Position numbers and translations under genes: made by a program
Notes under the pieces: generated by a model
Told to the model about the DNA's origin: nothing
Databases searched by the model: none
The model's input: the letters and a program-made list of their open reading frames with translations, nothing else
Assembly: GCA_947174735.1 (NCBI GenBank)
Contig: CAMWKC010000084.1
Coordinates: forward strand, 1 to 8,385
Source of the DNA: an uncultured Porphyromonadaceae bacterium
GTDB taxonomy: Bacteria; Bacteroidota; Bacteroidia; Bacteroidales; Muribaculaceae
Reading direction: 5' to 3'
Length of the DNA stretch: 8,385 nucleotides
Shown: piece after piece, positions 7,161 through 8,385 of the stretch
Layout of the letters: each line of letters begins with the position of its first letter
How positions within the stretch are numbered: position 1 is the stretch's first letter

Positions 7161-8150
7161 TCATTTGATGAGAACTTTCTTTCCGTTGCGGATATATATA
7201 CCAGGCTGGAGGCCATCAGGATTAAGGCGCATGCCGTGGATATTGTAGACAGGGGCATTATTGTCATACTCAGAAGGCAGAGCAGTCACACTGGTAACAG
7301 TCGGGTTTATATCAATAGTGATAGGTTCGTTGGAATGACCGCTGTAATAGTCGTCACCAGCCCACTCCGGAGTGCCGATAGCACCTTTCCACAATGAAAC
7401 GGAATAAGTCTCCGACTGATTGAAGTCAATGTTGCGTATACCGACCATAACTACTGACGGATTATCTTCGACAACACCTACATTTACCTGCGAATCGCTA
7501 AGACGCTCACCTTCTCCATACCATACGCTACAGAAATTCTGGACATTGGCATTAGTGACTACCGGCTGCCCGAAGTCCATGTATAACTGCATTTCAAGCT
7601 GCTTCTTTCCATTCACACGGATTTCGTTGACTTCGCTATAGTATGATACAGGAGTCAGGTCATACTGAGTGAAATTTTCACGAGGCTCGCCTGCCAGTTT
7701 CCATGGATTAAAGTCGTAGCAAAGTTCGGGATTGGCACGACCGCCTGTATAGTCTGCATAGTACCATGTCGGGTCGCCCATCAGACCTTCGGGTATTACA
7801 AGAGTATACTCAGCATCGACATATTTATTCAGACCATTAACACCAAAATAAAACATAGAATAGTTGGAAGACGGGCCGCCGAAGTCCCGTTTCCAGTTCT
7901 CTACTACGTTACCTTCGGCATCAAGAAGGTAACATTGTGAGCCGAAACCACCTACCCACCATACTTCATCAGGGAAGAGGACATCGATTCTCACCTGTGT
8001 TGTGAACTCGTCAGTATCACTATCGATCAGTTCCTGAAAGATAACCTGTTCTATAGTCGGCACGAAGTCATAGACAGTCTCCTGTGCCACGGCCTGAAGG
8101 CCTGTGCTGCATAAGACAGCAGCCATTGCAAAAGTAAATAATTTACTCAT
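7161..8150 (-). CDS. Secreted protein of unknown function with two tandem repeat domains and a Bacteroidales C-terminal sorting-like tail
   Basis: The 329-residue product has a clear Sec signal peptide (MSKLFTFAMAAVLCSTGLQAVA, given as MSKLFTFAMAA then VLCSTGLQAVA), with likely cleavage after AVA at 20-22. The mature part appears to contain two divergent copies of one domain: about 25-150 and 164-283. The best match is YTLVIPEGLMGDPTW (115-129) with YSVSLWKGAIGTPEW (249-263); each copy then runs to DFNP or DINP. Composition (many Tyr, Trp, Asp, Asn and alternating hydrophobic residues) suggests beta-sandwich folds. The last 30 residues (VYNIHGMRL ... GIYIRNGKKVLIK) match the short C-terminal region of many exported Bacteroidales proteins, which resembles type IX secretion sorting domains. 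The frame extends to a TTG at 8156, but the ATG at 8148-8150 is the better start. No enzyme motif is recognised; an extracellular or surface binding role is a guess. Confidence 0.8.
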   Translation of the reverse strand: MSKLFTFAMAAVLCSTGLQAVAQETVYDFVPTIEQVIFQELIDSDTDEFTTQVRIDVLFPDEVWWVGGFGSQCYLLDAEGNVVENWKRDFGGPSSNYSMFYFGVNGLNKYVDAEYTLVIPEGLMGDPTWYYADYTGGRANPELCYDFNPWKLAGEPRENFTQYDLTPVSYYSEVNEIRVNGKKQLEMQLYMDFGQPVVTNANVQNFCSVWYGEGERLSDSQVNVGVVEDNPSVVMVGIRNIDFNQSETYSVSLWKGAIGTPEWAGDDYYSGHSNEPITIDINPTVTSVTALPSEYDNNAPVYNIHGMRLNPDGLQPGIYIRNGKKVLIK

Positions 8151-8162
8151 GGGCAATACGTA

Positions 8163-8210
8163 GGGTAATCCTCAAAATTTATAAATTACCGTACTGGGAG
8201 GGATTATCCC
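8163..8210 (-). promoter_or_regulatory. Inverted repeat in the leader of the secreted-protein gene
   Basis: GGGTAATCC (8163-8171) pairs with GGATTATCCC (8201-8210), giving 9 bp with one bulged base (8207) across a 29-base loop. In the mRNA the 3' arm ends 12 bases before the ATG, close to the ribosome footprint. The 5' arm belongs to an 11-base near-palindrome, GGGATTATCCC (8200-8210), which could instead be a protein site. No known riboswitch is recognised. Confidence 0.35.
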
Positions 8211-8247
8211 ATTATTCTCTCAGCTCGGTATATTCATTAAACGATAG

Positions 8248-8255
8248 CAAAATTA
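8248..8255 (-). promoter_or_regulatory. Putative -7 box for the secreted-protein gene
   Basis: On the - strand, TAATTTTG (8255-8248) is a perfect TAnnTTTG match, preceded by a very AT-rich stretch (8251-8287). No TTG is found at the expected -33 distance. A start near 8241 would give a leader of about 90 bases containing the inverted repeat at 8163-8210. Confidence 0.45.
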
Positions 8256-8385
8256 ATTAAAATATTTTAAATAAAAATAATCATAATATGTGTTAGTACG
8301 CTTATTTTCGGTTTCTGAATTTTGCTGTGTGGTCGAAGTTTTGGATGATCTATTGTTTAAATTGTAGCTGGCAATCCAGTAATCC

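Noticed and set aside
8105..8150. Possible lipoprotein signal in the secreted protein (AVLC near residues 11-14)
   Set aside because: The position before the Cys is Leu rather than Gly, Ala or Ser, and a good AVA signal peptidase I site follows, so a soluble secreted protein is likelier.
8286..8385. Rightward gene or promoter at the right edge
   Set aside because: No TAnnTTTG box with a spaced TTTG and no credible coding start was found on the + strand here.

Overview
The window looks like chromosomal DNA of a gut-type Bacteroidota, order Bacteroidales and possibly a Muribaculaceae-like lineage. Three things support this: Bacteroidetes-style promoters (a TAnnTTTG -7 box, in one case with a well-spaced TTTG -33 box), the absence of strong Shine-Dalgarno sequences before the genes, and a secreted protein whose C-terminus matches the short sorting tail common in Bacteroidales (YNIHGMRL ... 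GIYIRNGKKVLIK). The family-level placement is inference.

Layout. Positions 1-279 are AT-rich intergenic DNA. They hold a canonical promoter firing leftward out of the window and a -7 box firing rightward into the first gene. Positions 280-3499 are a two-gene + strand unit: a membrane-anchored or exported serine hydrolase of the class C beta-lactamase/penicillin-binding-protein family, then, after 4 bases, an Upf1/IGHMBP2-like superfamily 1 helicase. A strong inverted repeat at 3512-3551 separates this unit from tex (3551-5695, - strand), which encodes an S1-domain nucleic-acid-binding protein. Between tex and the next gene is a pyrimidine-rich intergenic stretch (5696-5925) with repeated CGCGAAGC blocks. 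Positions 5926-7068 (+) encode a SpoIID/LytB-domain protein that probably acts on peptidoglycan. A bidirectional hairpin (7089-7124) separates it from a convergent gene (7161-8150, -) for a secreted protein of unknown function built from two tandem copies of one domain. Positions 8151-8385 are the leader and upstream region of that gene.

How the genes relate. Most of the content is conserved, housekeeping-like material: nucleic-acid handling (helicase, Tex) interleaved with envelope functions (serine hydrolase, SpoIID-like protein, secreted protein). The gene order does not point to a defence system, mobile element, CRISPR array, biosynthetic cluster or polysaccharide utilisation locus. I found no tRNA, rRNA or insertion sequence. 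The less ordinary items are the duplicated-domain secreted protein, the structured leader before it, the repeat-bearing pyrimidine-rich spacer before the SpoIID-like gene, and the tight hydrolase-helicase pairing. I see no convincing new system here.
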